DNA from: Lichenicoccus sp964246745
GTDB taxonomy: Bacteria; Pseudomonadota; Alphaproteobacteria; Acetobacterales; Acetobacteraceae
Reading direction: 5' to 3'
DNA length: 64,000 nt
Assembly: GCA_964246745.1 (NCBI GenBank)
Contig: CAXTRK010000002.1
Span: forward strand, 1-64,000
Position numbers and translations under genes: made by a program. Under the pieces are notes generated by a model. The model had not been told where the DNA came from. It did no database searches and was given only the letters and a program-made list of their open reading frames with translations. Shown piece after piece: positions 1-7,763 of the stretch. Numbering within the stretch: position 1 is the first letter of the stretch; the number at the start of each line of letters is the position of its first letter.

Positions 1-641
1 AACAGTTCCGCGGCGGCGGCAACGATCCGGTCGGCGAGGCGCGCGGCGCCGGCGCCGGCCCAGACTGCCAGCAGCAGCAGTCCGGCCGCCAGCCACCGCC
101 GCCCAAGCAATGGAGTGGCGGCAATGAGCACCGTGGCCAAGGTGAGGCCGGGCACGCCGATCCAGGCGGCCGGCTGGATCATGATGGTGGACAAGCGGCC
201 CGGCCACTCCCAGGCGCTGCCGAGCGGATTCCAGGGAAAGCCGCTAAAGGCGAACTCGCGCGCCAGATCGGACAGTGTCCACAACCCGGCGAGCAGAAAA
301 ACCCGGCGCCAGCCAGGGCGCGCCCACCTGCAGGCGGCGCACGGCACGGCGAGGAAGATCGCGAGCGGCACCGCGCCGAGCGGGGTTGCGAACGGCACCG
401 CCCACCAGAACGCGTCGATGCGCGTCAGCACGGCGTTGGTGATCCAATAGAGCCCGGCGCAGTAGAAGCCGAAGCCGAACACGAAGCCGCGCCATAACGC
501 CGCCCAGAACGAGCGCGCGGCTCCGATCCGGCCCAGCAGCAACGGCACTGTGAGCAGCAGGATGGGCACGAGACCGAGCGGCGGCATCGCCAGCGCCGAG
601 GCGGCGCCTGCAAGCAACAGCGGCAGCAAGGCGGCGGTCAG
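1..641 (-). CDS. lnt: Apolipoprotein N-acyltransferase, N-terminal part (runs off window)
   Basis: The leftward frame from about 641 to the window edge is open. It encodes a very hydrophobic N-terminus with an A-L-A-M-P-P-L-G motif followed by repeated membrane segments and a W-N-P-L-G-S-A-W-E motif, as in Lnt, which adds the third acyl chain to lipoproteins in the inner membrane. The carbon-nitrogen hydrolase domain would lie outside the window. No ATG fits the conserved N-terminus: the only in-frame ATG near here (585-587) falls inside the conserved region. The best candidate is CTG at 639-641, overlapping the olsB stop as CTGA, or TTG at 627-629. The start is uncertain; the family call is by motif memory only. 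Confidence 0.72.
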   Translation of the reverse strand, partial: MTAALLPLLLAGAASALAMPPLGLVPILLLTVPLLLGRIGAARSFWAALWRGFVFGFGFYCAGLYWITNAVLTRIDAFWWAVPFATPLGAVPLAIFLAVPCAACRWARPGWRRVFLLAGLWTLSDLAREFAFSGFPWNPLGSAWEWPGRLSTIMIQPAAWIGVPGLTLATVLIAATPLLGRRWLAAGLLLLAVWAGAGAARLADRIVAAAAEL

Positions 642-1474
642 TCCAGCGCGTCGCGAAGCTGGCGTTCGTAATGGCGGTAGTATTTGTCGGTGATCAGGTC
701 GGTCTTGACCACCACGGCGACGTCGGTGGTGTTGAACTGCGGGTCGATCACGGCGCCGTCGCCGATAAAGCCGCCGAGCCGGAGATAGCCCTTGATCAGC
801 GGCGGCAGCGTCTGCTGCACCCGCTTATGGTCGATGTCATGCGGGTCGCACCGGCGCATGTCGATAAAGCGGTCCGCGACCGCCCGCAGCCGCAGCGCCG
901 GCGGGGCAAGATGGTTGTGGTAGAGAGAGGTCAATTCTGGAGCGAGCCGGTCCGGATCGGTGCCGGGAAGGCTCGCGCAGCCGAACATGACATCGATCCG
1001 GTGCAGGAACACATAGGCCGCGATGCCGCGCCACATGAGCTGCATGACGGCACGGTTGCGATGGCCGGCATCGACACAGGAGCGGCCCAGCTCCAGCAGC
1101 CGGCCGGCAAAGTCGGTGAGGCAGCTTATATCGTATTCCGCCGACGTATAGAAACGGCCGACGCGCGCAGCGCCTTCGTTCTGCACCAGCCGGTAGGTGC
1201 CGACGACGCCGCGCGCGCCCGAACTCACCGCGTGATCGATCACCAGCAGATGGTCGGCAACCGCGTCGAACGCATCGACGTCGCGCTTGCTGCGCAGCGC
1301 CTGCTCGTCCGGCTGGGCTCCCATCTCGTCGTAGAAGACGCGGTAGCGCAGCGCCTGCGCCGCATCGAGCTCGGCGGCCGTGGCGGCAATCCGCACGCCC
1401 AGATTGCCGGCCCGCAACTCGCCAAAGCCGCTCCGCGACGGTGCCGATGTCGCGATCGGTGCGTCGACGCTCAA
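638..1474 (-). CDS. olsB: L-ornithine N-acyltransferase (OlsB-type, GNAT fold)
   Basis: The 278-residue protein matches the OlsB/hemolysin-like acyltransferase family, which transfers a 3-hydroxyacyl chain from acyl-ACP to ornithine to make lyso-ornithine lipid in the cytoplasm or at the inner membrane. Visible hallmarks are the N-terminal A-Q-A-L-R-Y-R-V-F-Y-D-E-M segment, the core L-E-L-G-R-S-C-V motif near residue 150, and the M-F-G-C-A-S-L-P-G loop. The ATG overlaps the end of the upstream Fur-type gene, and the stop overlaps the probable lnt start, so the three probably form one leftward operon. No olsA-like gene is visible, so the second acylation must be encoded elsewhere. Confidence 0.85.
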   Translation of the reverse strand: MSVDAPIATSAPSRSGFGELRAGNLGVRIAATAAELDAAQALRYRVFYDEMGAQPDEQALRSKRDVDAFDAVADHLLVIDHAVSSGARGVVGTYRLVQNEGAARVGRFYTSAEYDISCLTDFAGRLLELGRSCVDAGHRNRAVMQLMWRGIAAYVFLHRIDVMFGCASLPGTDPDRLAPELTSLYHNHLAPPALRLRAVADRFIDMRRCDPHDIDHKRVQQTLPPLIKGYLRLGGFIGDGAVIDPQFNTTDVAVVVKTDLITDKYYRHYERQLRDALD

Positions 1475-1995
1475 CGGAGCGGTTCCGCGGACGGACCAGT
1501 CTCTTCAGAGCAGTTCTGATCAGAGCGGTTCCGATCTGACCCGGCCGACCGCCGCGGCCGCGCGAACAACTCCAGCCGGTGAGAGACGAGGTCGAAACCC
1601 AGCCGCGCCGCGATCTGTCGCATCAACTGCTCATGCTCCGCATCCTCAAACTCGATCACACGCCCGGTCTCGATATCGATGAGATGATAATGGTGGCCGT
1701 GTTCGGTGGCTTCGTAACGCGCGCGTCCACCGCCAAAATCCCGCCGCTCCAGGATGCCGCGTTCCTCAAGCAGGCGCACCGTACGATAGACGGTGGCGAC
1801 CGAGATGCGGTTGTCCAGGCTGGTGGCGCGTCGATAGAGCTCCTCCACGTCCGGGTGATCCTCGGCCTCGGACAAGACCCGCGCGATGACGCGCCGCTGG
1901 CCGGTCATCTTCAGCCCACGCTCGATACACAGCCGCTCGATGCGCGACGCCGCCCTCCTGCCGACCGGGTCCTTTTGCAAAGCGCTCGCGCTCAT
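1471..1995 (-). CDS. Fur-family metalloregulator
   Basis: This is a 174-residue Fur-superfamily repressor. The winged helix contains R-I-S-V-A-T-V-Y-R-T-V-R-L-L, followed by the metal-binding core H-G-H-H-Y-H-L-I-D near residue 95. It lacks the paired CxxC structural zinc motifs of classical Fur, as is common in alphaproteobacterial Fur/Mur proteins, so the sensed metal (Fe or Mn) cannot be told from sequence. The C-terminus carries a low-complexity S/D/R/N tail encoded by an imperfect 15-bp duplication near 1511-1540. It is the first gene of the fur-olsB-lnt run and is divergent from the TusA-like gene. Confidence 0.85.
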   Translation of the reverse strand: MSASALQKDPVGRRAASRIERLCIERGLKMTGQRRVIARVLSEAEDHPDVEELYRRATSLDNRISVATVYRTVRLLEERGILERRDFGGGRARYEATEHGHHYHLIDIETGRVIEFEDAEHEQLMRQIAARLGFDLVSHRLELFARPRRSAGSDRNRSDQNCSEETGPSAEPLR

Positions 1996-2018
1996 GACCA
2001 GCGGCGTAGCCGATCACG

Positions 2019-2044
2019 GCGGATCTTGTCCAATCGTGATCCGC
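2019..2044. promoter_or_regulatory. Inverted repeat between fur-type gene and tusA-like gene
   Basis: GCGGATC at 2019-2025 is matched by its complement GATCCGC at 2038-2044. It lies in the 83-bp divergent intergenic region. An 11-bp direct repeat ATCACGGCGGA also occurs at 2013-2023 and 2054-2064. It may be an operator, but it does not resemble a classical Fur box. Confidence 0.25.
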
Positions 2045-2078
2045 ATGCGCAGCATCACGGCGGACGGGGTGCACGGTC

Positions 2079-2306
2079 ATGGCGCAGGCGGAACTGGACA
2101 TCACGTCGGAGACCTGCCCAATGACGTTCGTGCGCACCCGGCTGGCGCTTGACCGCGCGCCATCCGGCGAGATCGTGCGGGTGCGCCTGCGCGGCGAGGA
2201 GCCATGGCGCAACGTGGTGCGCAATGCCGAGGCGCTGGGTCACACCGTGCTCTCCGACGAGAAGCTGGCGGACGGAATCAGGCTGATTGCGATACGCAAA
2301 GGCTGA
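2079..2306 (+). CDS. TusA/SirA-family sulfur carrier protein
   Basis: This is a small 75-residue protein of the TusA/YedF/SirA fold. The N-terminal L-D-I-T-S-E-T-C-P-M-T-F-V-R segment contains the Cys-Pro active-site motif (C13-P14) that receives a persulfide in TusA. TusA itself relays sulfur for tRNA 2-thiouridine, but related proteins serve other sulfur-transfer routes, so the specific partner is not assignable here. Length fits the family. It is divergent from the fur-type gene and converges with rimI, with about 29 bp of overlap at the 3' ends. Confidence 0.82.
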   Translation: MAQAELDITSETCPMTFVRTRLALDRAPSGEIVRVRLRGEEPWRNVVRNAEALGHTVLSDEKLADGIRLIAIRKG

Positions 2307-2709
2307 GCAGCAGCGCGTCGGAGCCATCCGGGTAGTAGGCACGCCTGCGGCCGGTCACGGCAAACCCCGAGGATGCATAGAGCGCCAGCGCCGCATCGTT
2401 CCCGGGTGCGACTTCCAGGAACATCCGGGTGGCGCCCCGCATGCGTGCGTGCCGAATCGACTCGTCGAGCAACGTCCGGCCGATGCCCTGGCCACGGCAC
2501 GCCGGCAGCACGCCGATGCTCAGCAGCTCGGCCTCGTCGGCCGCGACCCGCGCAAGGGCAAGGCCGCCGGACTCGATGAGGCAGGCGAAGCAGCCAGGCA
2601 TGGCAAGCACATCCCGCATGGCCGCTTCGTCCCAGCTCCCGCCCGGATCGAGGCAGGCGGCATGGAGACGCGCCAGCGTGCCTGCGTGAACCAGCCCGGT
2701 GAGGATCAT
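2278..2709 (-). CDS. rimI: Ribosomal-protein-alanine N-acetyltransferase (RimI-type)
   Basis: This GNAT acetyltransferase has 143 residues when started at the ATG at 2709, which overlaps the TsaB stop as ATGA. The acetyl-CoA loop reads C-R-G-Q-G-I-G-R-T-L-L, and the following F-L-E-V-A-P-G-N-D-A-A-L-A-L-Y-A-S-S-G-F segment is typical of RimI, which acetylates the N-terminus of ribosomal protein S18. The fixed tsaB-rimI order is widespread in bacteria and supports the call. A second in-frame ATG lies 15 bp upstream at 2724. The frame continues open further upstream, but that part is a shadow of tsaB. Confidence 0.88.
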   Translation of the reverse strand: MILTGLVHAGTLARLHAACLDPGGSWDEAAMRDVLAMPGCFACLIESGGLALARVAADEAELLSIGVLPACRGQGIGRTLLDESIRHARMRGATRMFLEVAPGNDAALALYASSGFAVTGRRRAYYPDGSDALLLSLCVSQSA

Positions 2710-3365
2710 CCAGGAGGCTGGCATCCAGGAGGTGGGCGCACGGCTGCCGCCGGCAGCGCTTCCGGCGCGTCGACATAGAGCGGCAACGCGGCAATGGCGG
2801 GCAGCAGACCGCGGTGCCGGTCCAACGCGACGGCGGCGATCGACACGGCCGTCGGCTGTTCGACGCCGCTCGGCACAGCCAGCGCGATCTGTGCCGCGGC
2901 CAGCGCCGAGGCGTCGCCGGCAAGCAGCACGGGGGCAGCGGGAGCCGGCAACGCCTCGATCGCGCAGCCGCGCACGCCCGACGCCTCGTCGCACGCCAGG
3001 AACACGCGGCCGCGACGGGCGATGGAGACGCACCAGAGCGGCCTGCCCGCTGTGTCGCCGACGCTTCGACGCAGCGCTTCCATCAGCGTCACCCCGCACA
3101 GCGGCACCCCGCTCCCAAGCGCCAAACCCTGCGCCAGAGACAGACTGGCACGCAGGCCAGTGAAGCTGCCAGGCCCGACCACAGCGGCGATCAGTCCCAG
3201 CGAACCCGGCTCCCAGCGCGCCGTGCTCAGCAGATCGCGCACCGTGCCACCCAGGAATTCCGCCCGGCAGCCTTCCTGTCGTTCGTGCTCATGCACCTGA
3301 TGCGGGCCGCACTGCACCAGAGCGGCGAGGCCGCCGCCGGCGCCATTCAGGACGAGGATGCGCAC
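2706..3365 (-). CDS. tsaB: tRNA threonylcarbamoyladenosine biosynthesis protein TsaB
   Basis: The 219-residue protein starts M-R-I-L-V-L-N-G-A and contains V-V-G-P-G-S-F-T-G-L-R-A-S-L-S-L-A-Q-G-L-A, the hallmark of TsaB (YeaZ). TsaB is the ASKHA-fold scaffold of the TsaBDE complex that makes t6A37 on ANN-decoding tRNAs. It lacks the metal-binding HxxxH of TsaD, as expected for TsaB. The stop overlaps the rimI ATG, so the two are translationally coupled. The nitroreductase gene lies 6 bp upstream on the same strand. Confidence 0.92.
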   Translation of the reverse strand: MRILVLNGAGGGLAALVQCGPHQVHEHERQEGCRAEFLGGTVRDLLSTARWEPGSLGLIAAVVGPGSFTGLRASLSLAQGLALGSGVPLCGVTLMEALRRSVGDTAGRPLWCVSIARRGRVFLACDEASGVRGCAIEALPAPAAPVLLAGDASALAAAQIALAVPSGVEQPTAVSIAAVALDRHRGLLPAIAALPLYVDAPEALPAAAVRPPPGCQPPG

Positions 3366-3371
3366 GCGAAA

Positions 3372-4040
3372 TCAGAGCAGCAGGCAGGCTTCATCAAATG
3401 CCAATCTGGGCGCGCGCGGCAGATCGGAGGAGGACGCATACCCCAGGCTGACCAGGAAGTTTGACCGCCAGCCCTGCCCGTCCAGGAAAATCTCATCCAC
3501 CTTGGCATTGTCGAAGCCCGACATCGGCGCCGCGTCCAGGCCGAGCATGCGTGCCGCCAGGATCAGGTAGCCGCCTTGCAGGGTGGAGTTGCGCCGTGCG
3601 GTCTCCTCGGCGAAGGCTGGATCGGCGGCAAACCAGGAGCGCGCCTCGGCCTGCGGGTACAGCCTCGGGAGCTGCTCATAGAACAGCGGATCATGCGCTA
3701 CGATAACGGTCACCGGGGCGCTCATGGTGCGCTCGACATTGCCGCTCGACAGCGCGGCGCGCAACCGTTCGCGATTGTCGCGGTGACGCAGGAACACGAA
3801 ACGCGCCGGCGAGCAGTTGCCGGAGGTGGGTCCCAGCTTGACCAGCCCATAGAGGGTGTGAAGCAGATCCTCGGCGACATCGTTGTCGGACCAGGCGAGC
3901 GGCGTGCGTGCCTCACGGAACACGCGGTCCAGCGCCGCATCCGACAAGGCCGCGCGCGGCGCGTCCGGCGCTCCCGGTGCTTCGACGGCTGGTTCAATGG
4001 TGTCCGGAGCGCCGACCTCCGGAGCCGTATCCGACATCAT
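3372..4040 (-). CDS. Nitroreductase-family malonic semialdehyde reductase (RutE-like)
   Basis: This is a 222-residue FMN nitroreductase-fold protein. After an Ala/Pro/Glu-rich N-terminal extension of about 30 residues comes L-D-R-V-F-R-E-A-R-T, then L-V-K-L-G-P-T-S-G-N-C-S-P-A-R-F-V-F, a pattern typical of the RutE/HadB subfamily, and a C-terminal S-L-G-Y-A. RutE reduces malonic semialdehyde to 3-hydroxypropionate in uracil breakdown. No other rut genes are nearby, so the substrate remains open. It is probably cotranscribed with tsaB and rimI downstream. Confidence 0.8.
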   Translation of the reverse strand: MMSDTAPEVGAPDTIEPAVEAPGAPDAPRAALSDAALDRVFREARTPLAWSDNDVAEDLLHTLYGLVKLGPTSGNCSPARFVFLRHRDNRERLRAALSSGNVERTMSAPVTVIVAHDPLFYEQLPRLYPQAEARSWFAADPAFAEETARRNSTLQGGYLILAARMLGLDAAPMSGFDNAKVDEIFLDGQGWRSNFLVSLGYASSSDLPRAPRLAFDEACLLL

Positions 4041-4089
4041 GCCGATGCTCAGCTCCTCTGCTCAGCCCCCTTGGTCAGCCCCCCCTTGC

Positions 4090-4656
4090 TTAAGCGTCAA
4101 CCTGCTCCACCGAGAGCACTTCCGGAACATAGTGGCGGAGCATGTTCTCGACACCATGCTTGAGCGTGGCGCTCGAGGACGGGCAGCCGGAGCAGGAGCC
4201 CTGCATGTGCAGCCGCACGATGCCGTCACGGTAGCCGCGGAAGACGATGTCGCCGCCGTCGCCCGCCACCGCCGGGCGCACGCGCGTATCGAGCAGCTCC
4301 TTGATCTGCGCGATGATCTCGGCATCCTCCGCGTCGCCGTCCTCAGCTTCGTCCTCGATCTCGCCTGCGCCCTCGATGACCGGGCGCCCGGAGACGAAAT
4401 GATCGACCAGGACCGACAGTACCAAAGGCCGCAATTGCGACCATTCCTGGGTCTCCGCCTTGCTGACGGTGACGAAATCGGCGCCCAGGAACACGCGCAA
4501 GACGCCGTCGAGGGAAAACAGCGCGGTGGCCAAGGGCGAACGTCCGGCGCTTGCCACGGACGTGAAGTCGGCGGTGCCGCTGCCCATGACGTCGCGTCCG
4601 CCGGGAATGAATTTCAGCGTCGCGGGATTGGGAGTGTCCTCGGTCTCGATGAACAT
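4090..4656 (-). CDS. NifU/Nfu-type iron-sulfur scaffold protein
   Basis: The 188-residue protein has an Nfu N-terminal domain (residues 1-88, beginning F-I-E-T-E-D-T-P-N-P-A-T-L-K-F) joined by an acidic linker (about 97-112) to a NifU C-terminal domain. The linker is rich in E and D. The C-terminal domain carries the cluster-binding C155-S-G-C158 motif. Proteins of this layout assemble or carry [4Fe-4S] clusters to client enzymes in the cytoplasm and in mitochondria. It is the promoter-proximal gene of the leftward run that continues into the nitroreductase, tsaB and rimI. Confidence 0.92.
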   Translation of the reverse strand: MFIETEDTPNPATLKFIPGGRDVMGSGTADFTSVASAGRSPLATALFSLDGVLRVFLGADFVTVSKAETQEWSQLRPLVLSVLVDHFVSGRPVIEGAGEIEDEAEDGDAEDAEIIAQIKELLDTRVRPAVAGDGGDIVFRGYRDGIVRLHMQGSCSGCPSSSATLKHGVENMLRHYVPEVLSVEQVDA

Positions 4657-4838
4657 CGATTGGTCCTGTCGTTATGCGTTGGTACTGGACGCGTATGCGT
4701 TCTGTCATGTGGCAAGAACGACAGGGCAGGCAAGGGGCGAGGCCGAGCGGCGCGGTTTGTCGTTGACAAGGCAACCCCCGCTCTGGCCATCCATGCGCGC
4801 GACACCAGGACGCACAGCCCTATGACGAAACTCCCCGC

Positions 4839-5921
4839 GTGATCCGTATTCTGGGATGCTGCCTGCCGCTCGCGGCCGCCCTGCTGGCGACGTCTCCGCT
4901 GCGCGCGCAACCGTCGCCGCGTGCCGAGCGGCTGGCGTTCGTGCTGAATTCCGCCGGCGCCTCGATCAGCGAAATCGACATCGACACGCATCGTGAAGTG
5001 CGCCGGCTGCCGGTGCTGCGCGAGCCGCACCACATGGCGCTCTCTCCTGACGGACGCTCTCTGGTGGTCGGCGACACCTCAGGCAACGCATTGTTCTTCC
5101 TCGATCCGCGCACCGGGGCGATGCAGCGCCACCTTCCGCTCAGCGACCCCTATCAGCTCTCCTACAGCCCCGACGGCAGGTGGCTGACCGTGGCCGGGCT
5201 CGCGCGCAACCAGATCGACATCTACGACGCCGCCAGCCTCAAGCTGGTCCACCGCGTGCCGGCACGCAGCATGCCCAGCCACATCAACTACGCGCCCGAT
5301 TCGTCTGCCGTCTATGTCAGCCTGCAGGGCACTGGCGAGCTGATCGCGATCGACACCGCGAGCGGGGCGGTGCGCTGGCGAACCCATGTCGGCGAGACCC
5401 CGGCCGGCGTGCTCTGGCACCAGGGCAGCATCCTGGTCGGCATCATGGGCTCGGATTATGTCGCCGTGGTCGACCCCAAGAACGGACGCATCGAGCGCGA
5501 GGCGCATATGGCGCGCGGGCCACATAATCTCTTCGTCGGACCCGAGGGCAGGCGCCTGTTCGTCACCTGCCGGGTTTCGGGCGTGATCGAGCAGCTCGAC
5601 TGGAACACGCTGGCAATCCTGCGCAGCTACCGTCTGGCTGGCGGCCCGGACGATATCGTCTTCGGGCCTGGCGACACGCTCTGGGCGACGCTGCGCTGGC
5701 GCCAGCATGTGGCGGTGCTTGACCTTGCCACTGGCAAGACCAGCCTGATCCCGACCGGGCGTTCGCCGCACGGCATCTGGCTGAACACGGCAATGCCAGC
5801 GCGCGTCACCGTGGCTTTGGGGATCGCTCGCGGCAAACCGGTCAGGCGATGCGCCGCGACCGCGCCAACGCCCGGCGCGCGTCCTGAGCGGCGCTTGCCA
5901 ACAGAGCTTGCATGCACCTAG
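4839..5921 (+). CDS. Secreted YncE-like beta-propeller protein
   Basis: The 360-residue protein starts at GTG and has a signal peptide (about 1-24, ending near L-R-A-Q). Repeating blades follow, such as H-H-M-A-L-S-P-D-G-R and Y-Q-L-S-Y-S-P-D-G-R, the pattern of YncE/cytochrome-d1-like seven-bladed propellers in the periplasm. No heme or catalytic motif is visible, so a binding or scaffolding role is possible but not shown. The GTG overlaps the stop of a 6-codon ATG frame beginning at 4820 (GTGA overlap), which may act as a leader. The 3' end overlaps the GntR-family gene on the other strand by 80 bp. Confidence 0.78.
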   Translation: MIRILGCCLPLAAALLATSPLRAQPSPRAERLAFVLNSAGASISEIDIDTHREVRRLPVLREPHHMALSPDGRSLVVGDTSGNALFFLDPRTGAMQRHLPLSDPYQLSYSPDGRWLTVAGLARNQIDIYDAASLKLVHRVPARSMPSHINYAPDSSAVYVSLQGTGELIAIDTASGAVRWRTHVGETPAGVLWHQGSILVGIMGSDYVAVVDPKNGRIEREAHMARGPHNLFVGPEGRRLFVTCRVSGVIEQLDWNTLAILRSYRLAGGPDDIVFGPGDTLWATLRWRQHVAVLDLATGKTSLIPTGRSPHGIWLNTAMPARVTVALGIARGKPVRRCAATAPTPGARPERRLPTELACT

Positions 5922-6609
5922 CCGCCTCGCCGGCGTCGCGGCTGCGGATCGCGCGCAACACCGCCTCATGCCGGCTGAGCGAGAGTTCCGGCGCCGAGGC
6001 GTGAGCGCGCCAGTTCAGCCGGAACGCCGCCAGCAGCGAAGAGCCGATCAGGGCGCCGAACGAGGCGAGATAGTGATTGCCGCAGGTCGCCAGGATCGCC
6101 TCATGGAAGCGAAGATCCGCGGCCACCGTGAGGCTGACCTCGTCCGCATCGGTCAGGCCGGCGTCGGGCGCGGCCGCCTGGGCCGTGCACATGTCGGCAA
6201 ACGCCCGGGCGATGCGCTCGATATCGGCCGGTGTCGCCCGGCTGGCCGCCATCCAAGCCGCGGCCGGCTCGATCACCAGACGCGCTTCGAACAGGCCATC
6301 GATGTAGGCCTCGTTCGGCTCCTCCTGGAGATGCCAGGCGAGCACGGACGCATCCAGCATGTTCCAGTCGGCGCGGGCACGCACGATGGTGCCGCGCTTG
6401 CGCCTTCCCGCAATCATTCCCCTGGCGGCAAGCAGGCGGAATCCTTCGCGCAGAGCCGGGCGCGAAACTCCGAGTACGGCGCAAAGTTCAAGCTCGGTCG
6501 GCAGCAGGGTTCCGGGCGGGTGTTCGCCGGCTACGATCCGTCTGCCGACGCTGTGGGCAACAGATTCGCTGACGTCGCGCTTTCGACTCGCCACCAATGT
6601 GTCTGACAT
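5842..6609 (-). CDS. FadR-subfamily GntR transcriptional regulator
   Basis: This 255-residue regulator has a winged helix (about 12-78, with T-E-L-E-L-C-A-V-L-G-V-S-R-P-A-L-R-E-G) and a C-terminal FCD all-helical domain containing L-R-F-H-E-A-I-L and S-R-H-E-A-V-L-R-A-I, which carry the usual metal or effector His residues. Members sense sugar acids, carboxylates and related metabolites. It is divergent from the sugar ABC operon beginning at 6724, which is therefore its likely target. Two TGTC-N-GACA elements lie at and upstream of its start codon, suggesting autoregulation. The 3' end runs 80 bp into the convergent beta-propeller gene. Confidence 0.9.
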   Translation of the reverse strand: MSDTLVASRKRDVSESVAHSVGRRIVAGEHPPGTLLPTELELCAVLGVSRPALREGFRLLAARGMIAGRRKRGTIVRARADWNMLDASVLAWHLQEEPNEAYIDGLFEARLVIEPAAAWMAASRATPADIERIARAFADMCTAQAAAPDAGLTDADEVSLTVAADLRFHEAILATCGNHYLASFGALIGSSLLAAFRLNWRAHASAPELSLSRHEAVLRAIRSRDAGEAARCMQALLASAAQDARRALARSRRIA

Positions 6610-6634
6610 GATGCGGTTTTGATATTGTCAGACA
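6600..6634. promoter_or_regulatory. Candidate FadR/GntR operator pair, TGTC-N-GACA twice
   Basis: TGTCTGACA (6600-6608) overlaps the regulator's start codon and TGTCAGACA (6626-6634) lies 26 bp away centre to centre. Both are perfect 9-bp dyads with one free central base. FadR-type regulators typically bind short T-G-T/A-C-A dyads, and the site lies between the regulator and the sugar ABC operon it probably controls. This assignment is an inference. Confidence 0.6.
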
Positions 6635-6723
6635 TATCGATGCTCTCTAGGCTTGTTGTCAACGTCGCGCCATCAGTGATGCAAAGACCGCGAACGGGTC
6701 GCGGCGGAGAGGAAAACGTCACC

Positions 6724-7761
6724 ATGAGCACTCCATCCATTCGCCTAGCTTCCCTGCTGCTCGCCGGCGCCGCGTCCACCGTGCTGGCGGCGTCCGGCAT
6801 GGCGCAGACGCCAGGTGGCCAGGTCGTCGGCAACAGTTCATCCACAACCTGCACCAATCCGTCGCCGAATCATGCCGCCTTCTCCGGCATGGTGGTCGGC
6901 TTCTCGCAGTCAGAGAACGAGCAGAATCCATTCCGCGCCGAGGAGACCAAGTCGGTAAGGGCAGCGGCCACGCAGGCCGGCGTCCAGCGGCTGCTCTACA
7001 CCAACGCCAACGACGACCAGGCCAAGCAGGTCTCGGACATCGAGAGCATGATCAGCCAGGGCGCCAAGGCGCTGATCGTGGCTCCGCTCAACTCCACCGG
7101 ATTGCAGCCGGCGCTTGATCAGGCGGCCGCCAGGAACATTCCCGTCGTCACCATCGACCGTGTCACCGCGGGCACGCCCTGCAAGGATTTCATTACCAAT
7201 ATCGGCTCCAACTTCTATGTGCAGGGTCAGCGCTCGGCACGCGCGTTGGCCAAGGCCACAGGGGGCAAGGCGAGAATCCTCGAGGTCCAGGGCGCCTATG
7301 GCAATGACGTGGAAACCGAGCGTACCAAGGGCTTCGCGGACGCGCTCAAGCAATATCCCGGTATGCATCTGCTGGCCGCGCAATCGGGCAACTGGTCGGC
7401 GACGGACGCGCAGCGGGTGATGGAGCAGATGCTGCTCGCCCACCCGAACGCCAACGCGCTCTATTCCCAGGCCGACGTGATGACCCTGGGCGCGATGCGC
7501 GCGATCCAGCAGAGCGGCAAGCGGCCGGGCCGCGGCGTGCGCATCGTCTCAATCGACGGCACCAGCAATCTGGTCAAGGCGATCGCCAACGGGCGGGCGC
7601 AAGCGGATGTGGAGACCAATCCGCGCTTCGGGCCGCTCTCCTTCCAGGCTCTGCACGCCTGGTTCGACGGCCAGCCGGTCTCGCAGAAGCTGATCATGAA
7701 GGATGCGCTCTACGACACGACGAATGCGGCCACGGCGCTCAAGAACGGCGCTCCCTACTAG
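6724..7761 (+). CDS. Sugar ABC transporter periplasmic binding protein (YtfQ-like)
   Basis: The 345-residue protein is a LacI/RbsB-fold solute-binding protein. The ATG at 6724 follows a GGAGAGGA ribosome site; a signal peptide (about 1-32) ends near G-M-A-Q. The core resembles YtfQ, the galactofuranose-binding protein: V-G-F-S-Q-S-E-N-E-Q-N-P-F-R-A-E-E-T, then I-L-E-V-Q-G-A-Y-G, and Q-S-G-N-W near residue 220. Ligand identity within pentose/furanose sugars is not settled by sequence. It is the first gene of the importer operon, with the ATPase gene 2 bp downstream. Confidence 0.88.
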   Translation: MSTPSIRLASLLLAGAASTVLAASGMAQTPGGQVVGNSSSTTCTNPSPNHAAFSGMVVGFSQSENEQNPFRAEETKSVRAAATQAGVQRLLYTNANDDQAKQVSDIESMISQGAKALIVAPLNSTGLQPALDQAAARNIPVVTIDRVTAGTPCKDFITNIGSNFYVQGQRSARALAKATGGKARILEVQGAYGNDVETERTKGFADALKQYPGMHLLAAQSGNWSATDAQRVMEQMLLAHPNANALYSQADVMTLGAMRAIQQSGKRPGRGVRIVSIDGTSNLVKAIANGRAQADVETNPRFGPLSFQALHAWFDGQPVSQKLIMKDALYDTTNAATALKNGAPY

Positions 7762-7763
7762 AC

